Assembly (NCBI GenBank): GCA_002327965.1
Contig: DCVB01000095.1
Span: forward strand, 21,838-85,837
DNA length: 64,000 nt
Direction of reading: 5' to 3'
Origin: Candidatus Aminicenantes bacterium UBA2199
Lineage (GTDB): Bacteria > Acidobacteriota > Aminicenantia > UBA2199
Shown: in pieces, positions 32,960 to 41,894 of the stretch
Position numbering within the stretch: the first letter of the stretch is position 1
Layout: every line of letters starts with the position of its first letter
Notes under the pieces: generated by a model
The model's input: the letters and a program-made list of their open reading frames with translations, nothing else
What the model was told of the DNA's origin: nothing
Databases searched by the model: none
Position numbers and translations under genes: made by a program

Positions 32960-35900
32960 ATGAACCTTTCCATTGACAAGGCCCTGAGATCGTTCTGCAC
33001 TGCGTTCCTTTTCGCCTGGATCCTGGGGGCGCTGCCGCTCCCGGCGCAGGACCAGCCCCTGTGGCTGCGCTACCCGGCGATCTCCCCCGACGGTTCCAGC
33101 ATTCTCTTCTGCTACCAGGGCGACATCTACAAGGTACCCGCCGGCGGCGGCCAGGCCGTGCCACTGACCATCGGCGAGTCCCACGAGTTCGCCCCGGTCT
33201 GGAGCCATGACGGCCGCACCATCGCCTTCGCCTCCGACCGCCACGGAAATTTCGACGTCTTCGTCGTTTCCGCCGCCGGCGGCGAAGCCCGGCGCCTGAC
33301 CTTTCATTCGCGCAACGACATCCCCAGCGGTTTCAGCGCCGACGACCGGAGCGTCTTTTTCAACCAGGTGCGCAAGGACCTGGCCAGCGACGCCCAGTTC
33401 CCGACCCCGGCGCTGCCGGAGCTCTACAGCGTCCCGGTGCAGGGCGGCGAGATCGCGCTGGTCCTGACCCACGCGGCGATCGCGGCCACGGTCAGTCCGG
33501 ACGGCGGCAGGATCATCTACCACGACCAGAAGGGCTACGAGAACGACTGGCGCAAGCATCACACATCCGCCGTGACGCGTGATATCTGGGTCCATGACCT
33601 GCAGGCCCGGACGTATACGAAGCTCACCGACTTCGCCGGCGAGGACCGCAACCCCGTGTTCGCCGCCAACGGCGACGATTTCTACTACCTCAGCGAGCAG
33701 GGCGGATCGTTCAATATCCGCAAAAGTTCGCTGCGCAACCCGGCGGAGTCCGTTGCCCTGACCCACTTCACGAAGAATCCCGTCCGCTTTTTGAGTTGTT
33801 CCGCCGCCGACCGCCTGTGCTTCGGCTACGACGGCGAGATCTACACCCTCGATGCCGGCGCCGCGCCGCGCCGGGTCGACGTGCGCATCGCCCAGGACGG
33901 CCGGCAGGTCCTGGTCAAGCCCGTGCCGGTCGCCGGCGGCGTCACGCAGATGCGTCTCTCGCCCAATGGCAAGGAGATCGCCTACGTTTTCCGCGGCGAG
34001 ATCTTCGTCGGCAGCGTCGAAGGCGGCGTCGGCAAGCGCATCACCCATACTCCCGGGCAGGAGCGCAGCGTCAGCTTCAGCCCTGACGGCCGCAGCCTGG
34101 TCTACGCGGCCGAACGCGACAACAACTGGAACGTGTACACCACCTCGATCGTGCGCCGGGAGGAGCCCTATTTCTACGCCGCGACCCTGCTCAAGGAGGA
34201 GCCGCTGGTGGCGACCGCGGCCGAGGAGTTCCAGCCCGAGTACTCCCCCGACGGCAAGGAGGTGGCCTACCTCGAGGACCGGGTCGTTCTCAAGGTCATC
34301 AACCTGGCCTCAGGGAAGACGCGGACGATCCTGCCGGCCGAGCACAACTATTCCTATGCCGACGGCGACCAGGATTACGCCTGGAGCCCCGACGGCAAGT
34401 GGTTCCTGGTTCAGTTCGGCTACGTGCGCCTGTTCACCGCCCAGGTCGGGCTGGTCGCCAGCGACGGCAAGGGCAAGATCATCAACCTCACCAAAAGCGG
34501 CTTCGACAACTTCGGCGCCCGCTGGGGCATGGGCGGCACCATGATGTTCTACGGCTGCACGCACGACGGCGCGGCCAACGTCTCCGGCTCGCCGGTAACC
34601 TACGACATCTACGGCATGTTCTTCACCCGCGATGCCCATGACCGCTACCTGCTCTCCAAGCCCGATCTCGCGCTGCTGAAGGAGGGGGAGGAGAAGGCCA
34701 AAGGCGAGACGGACAAGGCCAGTGAAGGGAAGGGGAAGGAGGCCAGGAAGGCGGAAGCCAAAAAGGACATCGTCATCGAGCTCGAGGGGCTCGATCAGCG
34801 CAAGGCGCGCTTCACCATCCGTTCCGCCGATATCGCCGGCGCCGCGCTCAGCCTGGACGGAGAGAAGCTCTTCTACCTGGCCCGCTTCGAGAATGGCTAC
34901 GACTTGTGGCAGACCGAGCTGCGGTCGAAAGAGACCAAGCTTTTGACCAAGCTCAACGCCGAGCGGGCGGCCATGGAACTCGCGGCCGACGGCAAGACCC
35001 TTTTCGTGCTGGCCGAAGGCCGGGTCAGCAAGATCGACCTCGAAAGCGGCAAGGCCGAGCCCGTCGCCATCGGCAATGAAATGTTCCTTGATGCCGGCGC
35101 CGAAAAGGCCTACATGTTCGATCACATGTGGCGGCAGATCCGGCAGAAATTCCTGGTCGCCGACCTCTACGGCGCCGACTGGGACTTCTATTATGAAACC
35201 TACCGCAAATTCCTGCCCCACATCACCAGCAACTACGATTACGCGGAGATGGTCAGCGAGATGCTCGGCGAGCTGAACGCCTCCCACACCGGCTGCTACT
35301 ACTCCCCGCCGCGCGCGCCCGAGGCCGATGCCAGCGCCTCCCTGGGCTTTTTCCGTGACTACGGCCACGCGGGCCCGGGCATCCGCATAGCGGAGATCCT
35401 GCCCGGCGGCCCGCTCGACAAGGCCGCCCTGCGCATCCGCGCCGGCCACGTGATCGAGAAAATCGACGGCGCGGCCCTGGACGGCAGCTTTGACCACGCC
35501 CGGCTGCTGAACCGCAAGGCCGGCCAGCTCATCCTGCTCTCGGTGTTCGATCCGGCCGCGAAGCAGCGCTGGGATGAGACGGTCAAGCCCATCGACCTGA
35601 ACGAGGAGGCGCCGCTGGTGTACCGCCGCTGGGTTCGCGCCCGCCGCGCCGAAGTCGAGCGCCTCTCCGGCGGCCGCATCGGCTACGTCCACGTGCGAGG
35701 CATGAACGATGCCAGCATGCGCACGGTGATCGAGGAGGTGCTCGGCCTGAGCATCGACAAGGAAGCCCTGATCGTCGACACGCGCTTCAACGGCGGCGGC
35801 AACCTCCACGACCAGCTGGCCGATTTCCTCGCCGGCAGGAAGGTCTTCGACATCGTCCCCCGCGGCCAGCTGGTCGGCTACGAGCCCTACGACAAGTGGA

Positions 35901-36226
35901 TCAAGCCCTCGATCGTCGTGATGGGCGAGGGCAACTACTCCGACGCCCACCTGTTCCCGGTGGAATACAAGATCCGCGGCATCGGCAAGACGCTGGGCAT
36001 GCCCGTGCCCGGCACGGGGACATTCGTCTGGTGGGAGCGGCAGATCGACCCGACCCTGCGCTTCGGCATCCCCCAGGGCGGCTGGCGCACCCCGGAGGGC
36101 ATCCTCTGCGAGAACAACCAGCTCGAGCCCGACATCCCGGTCAGGAACGATCCCGACGTCCTGGCGCTCGGGCGCGACCAGCAGATCGAGGCGGCGGTAG
36201 CAGAGCTGTTAAAAGAAAGGAAGTGA
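32960..36226 (+). CDS. Tricorn-type S41 protease, exported
   Basis: 1088 aa. Signal peptide (about 1-30, ending LPAQ). Two N-terminal propellers made of PD40-like blades (ISPDGSSILF, SHDGRTIAF, SPNGKEIAY, SPDGRSLVY, SPDGKEVAY, SPDGKWFLV) reach to about 690. Then come the core domain with SH in NASHTG (about 775), a PDZ region (about 800-880) and the S41 domain with VDTRFNGGGN, and the nucleophile Ser followed by Asp in GNYSDAHLF (S994). The arrangement matches archaeal tricorn (Ser-His, Ser-Asp, Glu). A charged linker rich in Lys/Glu (about 575-605) separates the propellers from the second half. It is predicted to degrade peptides in the periplasm. Start ATG 32960 with GGAGGA. Confidence 0.92.
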   Translation: MNLSIDKALRSFCTAFLFAWILGALPLPAQDQPLWLRYPAISPDGSSILFCYQGDIYKVPAGGGQAVPLTIGESHEFAPVWSHDGRTIAFASDRHGNFDVFVVSAAGGEARRLTFHSRNDIPSGFSADDRSVFFNQVRKDLASDAQFPTPALPELYSVPVQGGEIALVLTHAAIAATVSPDGGRIIYHDQKGYENDWRKHHTSAVTRDIWVHDLQARTYTKLTDFAGEDRNPVFAANGDDFYYLSEQGGSFNIRKSSLRNPAESVALTHFTKNPVRFLSCSAADRLCFGYDGEIYTLDAGAAPRRVDVRIAQDGRQVLVKPVPVAGGVTQMRLSPNGKEIAYVFRGEIFVGSVEGGVGKRITHTPGQERSVSFSPDGRSLVYAAERDNNWNVYTTSIVRREEPYFYAATLLKEEPLVATAAEEFQPEYSPDGKEVAYLEDRVVLKVINLASGKTRTILPAEHNYSYADGDQDYAWSPDGKWFLVQFGYVRLFTAQVGLVASDGKGKIINLTKSGFDNFGARWGMGGTMMFYGCTHDGAANVSGSPVTYDIYGMFFTRDAHDRYLLSKPDLALLKEGEEKAKGETDKASEGKGKEARKAEAKKDIVIELEGLDQRKARFTIRSADIAGAALSLDGEKLFYLARFENGYDLWQTELRSKETKLLTKLNAERAAMELAADGKTLFVLAEGRVSKIDLESGKAEPVAIGNEMFLDAGAEKAYMFDHMWRQIRQKFLVADLYGADWDFYYETYRKFLPHITSNYDYAEMVSEMLGELNASHTGCYYSPPRAPEADASASLGFFRDYGHAGPGIRIAEILPGGPLDKAALRIRAGHVIEKIDGAALDGSFDHARLLNRKAGQLILLSVFDPAAKQRWDETVKPIDLNEEAPLVYRRWVRARRAEVERLSGGRIGYVHVRGMNDASMRTVIEEVLGLSIDKEALIVDTRFNGGGNLHDQLADFLAGRKVFDIVPRGQLVGYEPYDKWIKPSIVVMGEGNYSDAHLFPVEYKIRGIGKTLGMPVPGTGTFVWWERQIDPTLRFGIPQGGWRTPEGILCENNQLEPDIPVRNDPDVLALGRDQQIEAAVAELLKERK

Positions 36227-36237
36227 AGCCCCAAGTA

Positions 36238-36309
36238 ACGAGTGACAAGTGACGAGGAACAGCAGGGTTCGATCTCCTGCGGCTTCCTTCCCTTGTCACT
36301 CGTCATTTT
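36238..36309 (+). terminator. Inverted repeat with T-run after the tricorn gene
   Basis: Arms ACGAGTGACAAG (36238-36249) and CTTGTCACTCGT (36292-36303) pair perfectly over 12 bp and are followed by CATTTTT. The loop is long (42 nt) and contains a smaller GCAGG/CCTGC stem. The arms are built of the GAGTGACAAGTGAC word family. Confidence 0.6.
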
Positions 36310-36347
36310 TCACTTGTCACCAGGATTAGTCCCGATCAGGCGCTGGG

Positions 36348-36376
36348 TTGCCAATCGTCCCGGCGCCGGCTAGAAT
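36348..36376 (+). promoter_or_regulatory. Leaderless-type promoter of the HExxH protein
   Basis: TTGCCA (36348-36353), 17-bp spacer, TAGAAT (36371-36376), five bases, then the ATG at 36382. No ribosome site upstream. Confidence 0.72.
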
Positions 36377-36381
36377 GAGCC

Positions 36382-37185
36382 ATGGAAAAAATAACCCTGG
36401 ACGGCATTACGCTGTTCTTTGCTGCCCGGGATCGCGAGGCGGCCGGATGGATGGGCGCCGCCGCCGGGGAGGCGCTGCGCCTGGTTCGCGAACGCTGGGG
36501 GCTGGCGCCGCGGGGCGGGTTCCAGGTCCACGCCATGACCTCGTGGGCCGGATTTCTCGTCGCCACCGCTCCCTGGTCACTGCGCCCCTGGCTGGTCCTC
36601 TCCCTGCCCCTTTGGGTTTCCCGGGTCGCAAAGACCTGGAGAATGGCCGGCGGCTGGACGCAGCGCTTCGGCAGCAGGGTGGCGGTGGGAGTCAAGCCGC
36701 CGCGCCTGCTACTGGCCGCCGACCGCTCCCTGGGCGAGCGGCTTTTCCTGTCCGAGCCCGACGTGCAGGGCAAAGTGCGGCAGATCACCTGGCACGAAAC
36801 GGTCCATGCCTGCTCGCTCCATCACAAGCTCCCTGCCTGGCTGAACGAAGGGCTGGCCATGGTTGCCGTCGACCGGCTCGCAGGCAAGCCGACCGTCCGC
36901 CCCGAGACCCTGTCCTGGCTTTTGGAGTCGGCCAAGACGAAGCCGGGCCGCCGCTATCCGTCCCATTATCGGGGCAACGGCGAGGCATTCCTGAGCCTCT
37001 ACGCCCGGGGCTACTGGCGGGTGCGCTTCCTGGAGGAGACGCGGTCCGGGCTGCTGAAGGAGCTCCTGGCCGTGAGACGCAGTCCAGATGAATGGCTGCC
37101 CCCTTTCGCCGAAGCCTGCGGGCTCCCTGATGGCTCCGGCTGGGCGGAAGTGGACCTGGCTGTGGTCAGGCACTTCGAGCAATAG
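36382..37185 (+). CDS. HExxH zinc metalloprotease-like protein (gluzincin pattern)
   Basis: 267 aa. H138ETVH142 followed by E156 in WLNEGLAM (14 residues later) is the gluzincin/peptidase-MA pattern of two His and one Glu ligand, with E139 as catalytic base. A tryptophan-rich hydrophobic patch (about 60-85) might be membrane-associated, but there is no classical signal peptide. The C-terminal third is helical. It is a single gene with a well-formed promoter placed 5 bp before the ATG. Substrate is unknown. No immediate operon partner; downstream is repeat DNA. Confidence 0.8.
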   Translation: MEKITLDGITLFFAARDREAAGWMGAAAGEALRLVRERWGLAPRGGFQVHAMTSWAGFLVATAPWSLRPWLVLSLPLWVSRVAKTWRMAGGWTQRFGSRVAVGVKPPRLLLAADRSLGERLFLSEPDVQGKVRQITWHETVHACSLHHKLPAWLNEGLAMVAVDRLAGKPTVRPETLSWLLESAKTKPGRRYPSHYRGNGEAFLSLYARGYWRVRFLEETRSGLLKELLAVRRSPDEWLPPFAEACGLPDGSGWAEVDLAVVRHFEQ

Positions 37186-37195
37186 CCCCGGCGTG

Positions 37196-37305
37196 TGGCT
37201 TAAGGCGTAAGGTGGAATTCCTTTCTTCCCATAAACCTTAAGCCTTCTACCTTAAACCGATTTCATCTCAAGGCAGTCACCGTCTACCGTAAACCGATTT
37301 CAAGA
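37196..37305. repeat. Partial composite repeat between convergent genes
   Basis: GGCTTAAGGCGTAAGGTGG words (37197-37215), TTTCTTCCCATAAACC, CTTAAGCCTTCTACCTTAAACC words and GTAAACCG words. It is a rearranged partial version of the composite element, between the ends of the HExxH gene and the serine hydrolase gene. Confidence 0.65.
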
Positions 37306-37329
37306 ACAGCAAATGACACTGCCTTCGAT

Positions 37330-38412
37330 TTAGGGCAATTGCAATTCTTTCCTCAGCAGCATATGCAAACGCCGGCGCACGACATTGAAATCCTCCTTCT
37401 TCACCCGCGGGTGGACGCGGTTGCTGAAAATGATCCATTGGCGCTCGCCCGCCGCCTCCAGCCAAAGCGACGTGCCGGTGAAGCCGTTGTGGCCGGCGGC
37501 CGAAGCCGGCAGGGCCCGGCCCGCCGACGTGCGCGGAGTGGAGTTTAATTGGAACCCCAGGCTCCGTCCGGCGCCCAGGCCGGGGGTCAGGTCGCGCCAG
37601 AAGAGGGCGACGGTCTCCGCCTTGAGCAGGGTGGCGGCGGCGGGAAAGAATTCCCTCCCCAACTTGAATACATCGTGGGCAGTGGCGAAGAGGCCGGCGT
37701 TGCCGGCGCTGCCCCCGGCGTAGAAGGAATTGGCGTCGTGGGTCTCGCCGCGGATCAGTCCGCAGCGCCAGCGGAAGCGCGCCGCGGCCGGGTCGTGTTC
37801 GCCGCGGCACATCCCTTTCTCATAGCGGTTGCCGACCTCGGTGGGCGCGCAGCGCGCCTGCAGCCCGGGCGGCGCTCCCAAAAAAGTGGCGCGCAATCGC
37901 AGCGGCTCGAAGATCACCCGCGCGGCCAGCTCAGGAAAACGGGCGCCGGATACCTTTTCCAGCAGGTGCTTCAACAGGATGTAGCCGACGTCGGAATAGA
38001 CCACCCGCGTCCCCGGCGCGGCGGCGTCGCAGAGCGGCGTTGCCTGGGCCAGGTCGCCGAGGGGGCGGTAGAGGTAAAATGGGTGCCAGGGCCGCAGCCC
38101 GGCGCTGTGAGTCAGCAGCTGCCCCAGGGTGACCGGCAGCGCCCGCAGTTCCGGCAGGAAGCGGCGCGCTTCGTCCTGCAGCCGCCATTGCCCCCTTTCC
38201 AGAAAATGGGCGGCCAGGAAGGCGGTGACCAATGGTTTGGTCAGCGAGGCCAAATCGTAGAGGGTATCGCCATCCAGCGGCTCGGGGTCGGGCCAGGAGG
38301 CGCGCCTGCCGAAGCAGCGCTCGTACAGGATGCGCTCGCCGGCGGCAACCAGGATGGACACGCCCGGAAAGGTCTTTCTTTCGATCTGGCGCCGGATGAA
38401 AAACTCAAGCAT
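37330..38412 (-). CDS. Class C beta-lactamase-related serine hydrolase
   Basis: 360 aa. The catalytic S56-x2-K59 (ASLTK), the YSD element (YxN equivalent) and HNGFTG (KTG equivalent, with His for Lys) are present. There is no signal peptide at the chosen ATG (38412), so the protein is probably cytoplasmic unless the first hydrophobic stretch acts as an anchor. It overlaps the end of the Gfo/Idh gene by 8 bp and is the last gene of the bamA-lipid A operon. Family members are esterases, DD-peptidases or amidases. Position suggests envelope maintenance or recycling, as an inference. Confidence 0.85.
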   Translation of the reverse strand: MLEFFIRRQIERKTFPGVSILVAAGERILYERCFGRRASWPDPEPLDGDTLYDLASLTKPLVTAFLAAHFLERGQWRLQDEARRFLPELRALPVTLGQLLTHSAGLRPWHPFYLYRPLGDLAQATPLCDAAAPGTRVVYSDVGYILLKHLLEKVSGARFPELAARVIFEPLRLRATFLGAPPGLQARCAPTEVGNRYEKGMCRGEHDPAAARFRWRCGLIRGETHDANSFYAGGSAGNAGLFATAHDVFKLGREFFPAAATLLKAETVALFWRDLTPGLGAGRSLGFQLNSTPRTSAGRALPASAAGHNGFTGTSLWLEAAGERQWIIFSNRVHPRVKKEDFNVVRRRLHMLLRKELQLP

Positions 38413-39322
38413 CCGCGGTAGACTGCAGCGCGGCGGAGATGGCCAGCGCCAGCTCGAGTGCCGCCCGGCCGTCGCGGCCGCTGACGACGAACTCGCCCTC
38501 GCCGGCGACGGTGCGCCGGAAATTCTGCCACAGGCTGGCCAGCGGCTCGACATCCTCGATGCGCGGGTACTCCTCGACGATCCGGCCCTCGCGCAGCTGG
38601 AACATCTTCACGCTGCGTTCCTTGTAATCCACCGAGAGGTAAAGGTTTTTCTGGAACAGGCGCAGTTTGCGCGTCTTTTCCTGGGAAACGCGGCTGGCGG
38701 TCACGTTGGCCACCAGGCCGGAATGGAACTCCAGGCGCACGTTGGCGATGTCGATCCGCCGCGAGATGATCGGCACGCCGCTGGCGCGGATCTCGCGCAC
38801 CCCGGAGCGGTCCCACTGCAGGATGATGTCCAGGTCGTGGATCATCAGGTCCATGATGACGTCGATGTCCAGCGAGCGCGGCGAAAAGGAGCCCAGGCGC
38901 TGCACCTCGATGAACAGGGGGCTGGCGACCAGCCGCCCGGCATACTCAACCGCCGGGTTGAAGCGCTCCAGGTGGCCCACGGCCAGTACCCGCCGGTTCG
39001 CCGCGGCCAGGGCGATCAGCTCATCGGCTTCCGCCAGCGTGCGGCTGATCGGCTTCTCGACCAGAACGTGCTTGCCGTTCTCAAGGAAGAGGCGGCAAAG
39101 GGCGAAGTGCTCCAGGGTCGGCGCCGCCACGACGACGGCATCCACCAGCGGCAGGGCCTGGCGGGGGTCCTGCAGCAAGGGGATGCCGTAGGGCCCGGCG
39201 TTCTTCTCCAGGTTCGCCGCCAGGACGTCGACGGCGCAGGTCAGCCGCAATCCGGGGGTTTTCGCCAGCACGCGCAAATGATTGGCGCCCATGGCGCCGG
39301 TCCCGATCACTCCGATCCTCAT
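38405..39322 (-). CDS. Gfo/Idh/MocA-family NAD(P) oxidoreductase in the lipid A operon
   Basis: 305 aa. N-terminal Rossmann loop GVIGTGAMGANHLR, the family motif EKPISRTLAEAD (Lys of EKP) near 95, GHLERFNPAV and the MIHDLDIIL motif holding the catalytic Asp/His. The ATG at 39322 overlaps the lpxI stop (ATGA) and follows GGGGAGAAC. A Gfo/Idh enzyme beside lpxA is the arrangement of GnnA, which oxidises UDP-GlcNAc at C3 before amination to UDP-GlcNAc3N in some bacteria. The aminotransferase partner GnnB is not in this operon, so that assignment is only a candidate; other sugar dehydrogenase roles are possible. Confidence 0.85.
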   Translation of the reverse strand: MRIGVIGTGAMGANHLRVLAKTPGLRLTCAVDVLAANLEKNAGPYGIPLLQDPRQALPLVDAVVVAAPTLEHFALCRLFLENGKHVLVEKPISRTLAEADELIALAAANRRVLAVGHLERFNPAVEYAGRLVASPLFIEVQRLGSFSPRSLDIDVIMDLMIHDLDIILQWDRSGVREIRASGVPIISRRIDIANVRLEFHSGLVANVTASRVSQEKTRKLRLFQKNLYLSVDYKERSVKMFQLREGRIVEEYPRIEDVEPLASLWQNFRRTVAGEGEFVVSGRDGRAALELALAISAALQSTADA

Positions 39323-40128
39323 GTTCTCCCCAATAGGATGATCTTGCTTCGCCGCGCCCGCTCGGCCAGTGAGGCGGGATCGAGCAGCAGCGTCCGGCCC
39401 GCTTCCAGCACGAATGCCGCCGCCCCGGCCGTGGCCAGCACATCCAGGGTGCGCGGGCCCGCCACCGGCAGGTCGAAGCGCATGTCCTGGCCCGGCCGGC
39501 TGACCTTGGCCACGACCAGTCCGGGTCCGGCGATGGCCGCCGCCCGCTCGATGGCGCGGTCGGTCCCTTCCATGGCTTCCACGGCCACGACGGCCCTGTC
39601 CTTGACGCACACCGTCTGGCCGATATCCAACTGAGCGAGGCCCCAGGCCTTTTGCCAGGCAAAATCGATGTCGGCGCGCAGGGCCTTGGTCAGCCGCAGG
39701 CGCGGGGTGTAGTTCTGGGCCGCCACCAGGTGTTCCTTGAGAAAGAAAGAAGAATCGATGATCTCGATGCCCTCGCCGGCCAGGAAGTCGGCCAGCGCCG
39801 CCAGCAGCGACGTGGTGGTGCGGTCGCGGACGCCGGCCAGGAAGCGCAGGAACTTGGCATCGGCCGCCATGGCCGAGAAGACCGACGCGTGCGGGACGCG
39901 GCCGATCATCAGCGCCCGCTCCACGCCGCGGCTCTTGAAATAGCGGATAAGCCCGCCCAAGCGGCCGAGCGGGAATTCGGCCCATTCGTCGGCTTCCGCG
40001 GCCAGGTCGGCTGCGGCGGCCCCGCGGACGGAGGCGACCACGGTACGCCAGCCCAGGCGCCGCGCCGCCTGGCAGGTCAGCAGCGGCAGGGGCGGCTCGC
40101 CGGCGATGATGCCGATCGTCTCAGCCAT
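39319..40128 (-). CDS. lpxI: UDP-2,3-diacylglucosamine pyrophosphatase LpxI
   Basis: 269 aa. LpxI replaces LpxH in many bacteria and cleaves UDP-2,3-diacylglucosamine to lipid X plus UMP. Recognised by the N-terminal GIIAGEPPLPLLTCQAARR, the MIGRVPHASVF segment, DSSFFLKEHL, GQTVCVKDRAVVAVEAMEGTDRAIERA and KVSRPGQDMRFDLP. The start codon lies within the end of lpxA (8-bp overlap), and its stop overlaps the next start. It follows lpxA and fabZ in an apparently single operon. LpxD, LpxC and LpxB are not in the window. Confidence 0.93.
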   Translation of the reverse strand: MAETIGIIAGEPPLPLLTCQAARRLGWRTVVASVRGAAAADLAAEADEWAEFPLGRLGGLIRYFKSRGVERALMIGRVPHASVFSAMAADAKFLRFLAGVRDRTTTSLLAALADFLAGEGIEIIDSSFFLKEHLVAAQNYTPRLRLTKALRADIDFAWQKAWGLAQLDIGQTVCVKDRAVVAVEAMEGTDRAIERAAAIAGPGLVVAKVSRPGQDMRFDLPVAGPRTLDVLATAGAAAFVLEAGRTLLLDPASLAERARRSKIILLGRT

Positions 40129-40927
40129 CGGAGCGGAAATTCTTCAGGATGCCTCGCTTGGTTTTGCTGATGAAGTCGGTGATCACCCGGGCTTCCTCGC
40201 TGCCGGCGTGCTGCTCGCCGATCTTGTGGACGGCCTGGGTGGTGTTCAGGTCGGAGTGGTAGAGGATGCGGTAGATGTCCTTGACGTTCTCGATGAAATC
40301 GCGGCTGAGCCCGTTGCGCATCATGCCGATGGCATTGGGGCCGTACAGGCTGAACGACTCGCGGCTCTGGGCCACCTTGGCGAACGGCAGGATATCCTGG
40401 CAGACCACGCTGTAGCCGCCGATGTAGGCGTTGCGGCCGATGCGCACGAACTGGTGCACGGCACAGAAGGCGCTGAGCACGACATAGTCGCCGATCTCGA
40501 CATGGCCGGCCAGGGTGGCGCCGTTGCTGAGGATGATGTGGCTGCCGAGCTGGCAGTCGTGGGCCACGTGGGTATACGCCATGAGATAGTTGTCGTCGCC
40601 CAGGCGCGTGTGGCCGCCCCCCTTCGGCGTGCCGCGGTTGATGGTGGTGAACTCGCGGATGATATTGCGATCGCCGATATGCACGAAAGTCTCCTCGCCC
40701 TTGAAGGTGATGTCCTGGGGGTCGGTTCCCAGCGAGGAAAAGGGGAAAATGTGGCAGCCGCTCCCGATGACGGTGTTGCGGTCGATGGTGGCATGGTGCT
40801 TGACCACCGTGAGGTCGCCGATGCGCACGCCGGGCCCGATGACCGAATAGGCGTCGACCTGCACATCCCTGCCGAGCTCGGCCTTGGGGCTGATGACGGC
40901 GGTGGGATGGATCAGCGGCTGCCTCAC
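40121..40927 (-). CDS. lpxA: UDP-N-acetylglucosamine O-acyltransferase LpxA
   Basis: 268 aa, normal size. Left-handed beta-helix hexapeptide repeats fill the first 190 residues; the catalytic base is H123 in THVAHDCQ. Later signatures GGYSVVCQD and SLYGPNAIGMMRNGLSR match LpxA. The glycine corresponding to E. coli Gly173, a hydrocarbon-ruler residue, is kept, which would allow a long hydroxyacyl chain (recalled numbering). Start codon is GTG at 40927, overlapping the fabZ stop (GTGA). It performs the first step of lipid A synthesis. A Gfo/Idh gene in the same operon raises the question whether the acceptor is UDP-GlcNAc or an amino derivative. Confidence 0.95.
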   Translation of the reverse strand: MRQPLIHPTAVISPKAELGRDVQVDAYSVIGPGVRIGDLTVVKHHATIDRNTVIGSGCHIFPFSSLGTDPQDITFKGEETFVHIGDRNIIREFTTINRGTPKGGGHTRLGDDNYLMAYTHVAHDCQLGSHIILSNGATLAGHVEIGDYVVLSAFCAVHQFVRIGRNAYIGGYSVVCQDILPFAKVAQSRESFSLYGPNAIGMMRNGLSRDFIENVKDIYRILYHSDLNTTQAVHKIGEQHAGSEEARVITDFISKTKRGILKNFRSDG

Positions 40928-41358
40928 TGGGTCACCATGCAGCTCATGGTCGCTTCGACCGCCAGCTGGCCGTCCACCGAGGCCTTGCCCTCGATGACGG
41001 CGAACCTGCCCCGGTCGCGAACCACCAGCACGTCGAGATCCAGACGGTCTCCCGGCACGACGGGCTTCTTGAAACGGACTTTCTCGATGCCGGCGAAATA
41101 GGCATACACCTTCTGGCCGACGAAGCGCTGCATCAACAGCACCGCCCCCAGCTGGGCCAGGGCCTCGATGATCAGCACCCCCGGCATGACCGGGTTGCCG
41201 GGGAAATGGCCCTGGAAAAAATCCTCGTTGCCGGTGACGTTCTTGTAGCCCTGGATGGTCTGGCTCCCGTCGCAGGCGGTCACGCGGTCGACCAGCAGAA
41301 AGGGATAGCGATGGGGCAGGATGCGCTTGATGCCCTCGATATCCAGAGGCAGGTTCAT
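40924..41358 (-). CDS. fabZ: 3-hydroxyacyl-ACP dehydratase FabZ
   Basis: 144 aa hot-dog-fold enzyme of fatty acid elongation that dehydrates 3-hydroxyacyl-ACP. Catalytic residues are H51 in [16 protein letters not shown] and E65 in [21 protein letters not shown] is the usual N-terminal signature. ATG at 41358 overlaps the stop of the skp-like gene (ATGA) and its own stop overlaps lpxA. FabZ and LpxA compete for the same hydroxyacyl-ACP pool, which explains their common linkage. Confidence 0.96.
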   Translation of the reverse strand: MNLPLDIEGIKRILPHRYPFLLVDRVTACDGSQTIQGYKNVTGNEDFFQGHFPGNPVMPGVLIIEALAQLGAVLLMQRFVGQKVYAYFAGIEKVRFKKPVVPGDRLDLDVLVVRDRGRFAVIEGKASVDGQLAVEATMSCMVTQ

Positions 41359-41873
41359 TTCTTGGCGGCGGCGGCGGACTGGGCGTCGTAGGACTTGACC
41401 ACCTTCTCGGTGAGGTCGATGGTGGGATCGAAGAAGGTGACGCCGGCCGTGTTCAGGTCCAGGACCAGGGAAAAGCCATTCTCCGTGGCGACCTTCTCGA
41501 TGATCGGCATCAGGTCTTTCTGGATCGCCTCGAATTCCTTCTGCTGGGCGGCCATGCTTTCCTTCTGGGCGTCCTCGGCGAAGCGCTTGATCTCGGTGCG
41601 CTTGTTGGCCAGGTCCTGGGTCTTGCGGTCGCGGGCCTCGGCGTTCAGCGCCGGGGAGAGGACTTCCTTCTCCAGGGCATCGATCGCCTTCTGCAGCGAC
41701 TCGTACTTCTTCTGCTTGGCGGTCGTCAGCGCCTGCAGGCGGCCGATGGCTTCCTTGCCCTTGACCGAGTTCTGCAGGACGACCTGGGGATTGATGATGC
41801 CGATCTTGAATTCGGCGAAGGCGAACGCGCTCAGGGCCACCAGGGCCGCGATCAACAACAGGTGTTTTTTCAT
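41355..41873 (-). CDS. skp: OmpH/Skp-family periplasmic chaperone
   Basis: 172 aa. Signal peptide (MKKHLLLIAALVALSAFAFA), then KIGIINPQVVLQNS, a long charged coiled coil (about 45-135, rich in K, E, Q and A) and a C-terminal strand with FSLVLDLNTAGVTFFDP. This is the Skp layout: a trimer with helical tentacles that holds unfolded outer-membrane proteins for BamA. It starts 21 bp after bamA with AAGGAGATAACC, and its stop overlaps fabZ. Confidence 0.92.
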   Translation of the reverse strand: MKKHLLLIAALVALSAFAFAEFKIGIINPQVVLQNSVKGKEAIGRLQALTTAKQKKYESLQKAIDALEKEVLSPALNAEARDRKTQDLANKRTEIKRFAEDAQKESMAAQQKEFEAIQKDLMPIIEKVATENGFSLVLDLNTAGVTFFDPTIDLTEKVVKSYDAQSAAAAKK

Positions 41874-41894
41874 GGTTATCTCCTTATTGAAATC

